A stretch of DNA of 6,789 bases from Thiopontia sp964647745 (GTDB taxonomy: Bacteria > Pseudomonadota > Gammaproteobacteria > GCF-002020875). A program made the translations under genes and the position numbers. The first letter of the stretch is position 1. Every line of letters begins with the position of its first letter. The notes beneath the pieces are model-generated. The model was given only the letters and a program-made list of their open reading frames with translations. It was not told the DNA's origin and made no database searches. The DNA lies in assembly GCA_964647745.1 (NCBI GenBank), contig CAZYJG010000073.1, positions 1-6,789 on the forward strand. Direction: 5' to 3'. Below, piece after piece: positions 5,717 through 6,789 of this stretch.

Positions 5717-6789
5717 ATGGCTGGACTGACGTTATATGACAAGCTCTGGAATGCACACGTGGTTCGCACCGAAGAGGATGGCAGCTCGCTCCTCTATATC
5801 GACCGACAGCTGCTGCATGAGGTGACCTCGCCACAGGCCTTTGAGGGGCTGAAGCTGGCGGATCGCAGGCCATGGCGCGTGGATGCCAATGTGGCGGTGC
5901 CGGACCACAATGTACCGACTACCGATCGTGAGCAGGGGATTACCGATCCGGTGGCCCGTACCCAGGTGGAGACCCTGGACCAGAACGCAGACCACTTCGG
6001 TATCACAGAGTTCAAGATGGGGGATATCCGTCAGGGGATCGTTCATGTCATCGGTCCGGAGCAGGGGGCGACCCTGCCGGGGATGACCATTGTCTGTGGT
6101 GACTCCCATACCTCAACCCACGGCGCACTGGGTGCGCTGGCCTTTGGCATCGGCACCTCCGAGGTGGAGCATGTGCTTGCCACCCAGTGTCTGGTGCAGA
6201 AAAAATCAAGGAGCATGCTGGTACGTGTCAACGGCTCCGTGGGACCAGGCGTGACCGGAAAGGATATTGTGCTGGCCATTATCGGCAAGATCGGCACCGC
6301 GGGTGGAACCGGCTATGCAATCGAGTTCGCCGGTGAGGCAATCGAGGCGCTCTCTGTTGAGGGGCGGATGACCGTCTGCAACATGGCGATCGAGGCGGGT
6401 GCCCGCGCCGGTATGGTGGCGGTGGACCAGAAGACCATTGAGTATGTGCAGGGGCGCCCCTATGCCCCCAGTGAGGCGCAGTGGCCACAGGCTGTAGAGG
6501 CCTGGCAGGAGCTGCATAGTGACGCCGATGCCGAGTTTGATGCCGTGGTCGAGCTGAATGGTGCCGACATCACACCGCAGGTTACCTGGGGCACCTCTCC
6601 GGAGATGGTGGTCTCCATCGAGGAGAGGGTTCCCGATCCAGCCGTGGAGGCAGATGAGGTGAAGCGGAGCGGTATGGAGAAGGCGCTGGCCTACATGGGG
6701 CTTGAGGCCGGAACCCCGATCAGCTCCATTCCGGTGGACAAGGTCTTTGTCGGCTCCTGCACCAACTCCCGGATTGAGGATCTGCGTGC
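5717..6789 (+). CDS. leuC: 3-isopropylmalate dehydratase large subunit, 3'-truncated by window edge
   Basis: LeuC pairs with LeuD to isomerise 2-isopropylmalate to 3-isopropylmalate through an aconitase-type [4Fe-4S] cluster, in cytoplasmic leucine synthesis. The frame gives MAGLTLYDKLWNAHVV, the usual N-terminus, and 357 full codons of an expected 465-475 lie in the window. Conserved elements are DHNVPT (63-68), VCGDSHTSTHGALG (126-139), GTSEVEHVLATQ (about 145-156) and VGSCTNSR, with the first cluster ligand Cys348, matching Cys347 of E. coli. The other two ligands, near 408 and 411, fall beyond the edge. The ATG has a good Shine-Dalgarno sequence 6 nt upstream. The 123-bp gap after the transporter gene and a candidate promoter suggest a separate transcription unit. 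In gammaproteobacteria leuD and leuB usually follow, which is inference here. Confidence 0.96.
   Translation, partial: MAGLTLYDKLWNAHVVRTEEDGSSLLYIDRQLLHEVTSPQAFEGLKLADRRPWRVDANVAVPDHNVPTTDREQGITDPVARTQVETLDQNADHFGITEFKMGDIRQGIVHVIGPEQGATLPGMTIVCGDSHTSTHGALGALAFGIGTSEVEHVLATQCLVQKKSRSMLVRVNGSVGPGVTGKDIVLAIIGKIGTAGGTGYAIEFAGEAIEALSVEGRMTVCNMAIEAGARAGMVAVDQKTIEYVQGRPYAPSEAQWPQAVEAWQELHSDADAEFDAVVELNGADITPQVTWGTSPEMVVSIEERVPDPAVEADEVKRSGMEKALAYMGLEAGTPISSIPVDKVFVGSCTNSRIEDLR

Noticed and set aside
5670..5729. 19-codon ORF starting ATGACACTG that runs into the leuC start
   Set aside because: It has no Shine-Dalgarno sequence and no regulatory codon run. A frame of this length occurs readily by chance.
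1..6789. Hidden mobile element, CRISPR array, tRNA/rRNA, toxin-antitoxin or defence island
   Set aside because: Genes fill nearly all the window with consistent codon use. I saw no direct-repeat arrays, terminal inverted repeats, tRNA-like cloverleaf, transposase or integrase motifs. The short spacers (40, 15 and 123 bp) leave no room for an unannotated multi-gene system.

Overview
The window reads as a stretch of ordinary chromosome from a moderately GC-rich gammaproteobacterium. AroC is the same length as the Escherichia coli enzyme and LeuC is almost colinear with its E. coli counterpart. The transporter belongs to the HcaT-like branch of the major facilitator superfamily (MFS), and codon choice looks uniform across all genes. 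An AddA-type helicase-nuclease, an exported Sel1-repeat protein, and the aroC/leuC neighbourhood would suit a purple-sulfur or sulfur-oxidising lineage such as Chromatiales. That placement is a guess from gene content, not something the sequence proves.

Layout from left to right: (1) bases 1-2634, plus strand, are the C-terminal three quarters or so of a UvrD/RecB/AddA-family helicase-nuclease cut by the left edge. (2) 2629-3315, minus strand, encode a secreted protein with Sel1-like repeats. It converges on the helicase gene, and the two coding regions share the palindrome TTATAA, which supplies both stop codons. (3) A 40-bp divergent intergenic region (3316-3355) carries a perfect TATAAT on each strand. 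(4) 3356-4441, plus strand, are aroC, complete chorismate synthase. (5) 4457-5593, plus strand, are a 12-helix MFS transporter, 15 bp after aroC and probably co-transcribed with it. (6) 5594-5716 are an intergenic region with a candidate promoter. (7) 5717 to the right edge, plus strand, are leuC, cut at its 3' end just after the first iron-sulfur cysteine.

Functionally, the window joins DNA double-strand-break processing (helicase-nuclease), an envelope protein of unknown role, the last step of the shikimate pathway (chorismate), a transporter of unknown substrate, and the second step of leucine synthesis. I see no phage, insertion sequence, CRISPR array, tRNA, rRNA or defence/toxin system. 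The most notable signal is regulatory. The sel1-like gene and aroC are divided by overlapping face-to-face promoters, and both -10 boxes lie so close to the start codons that both mRNAs should be leaderless or nearly so. I found no convincing previously undescribed system; the remaining observations are modest.
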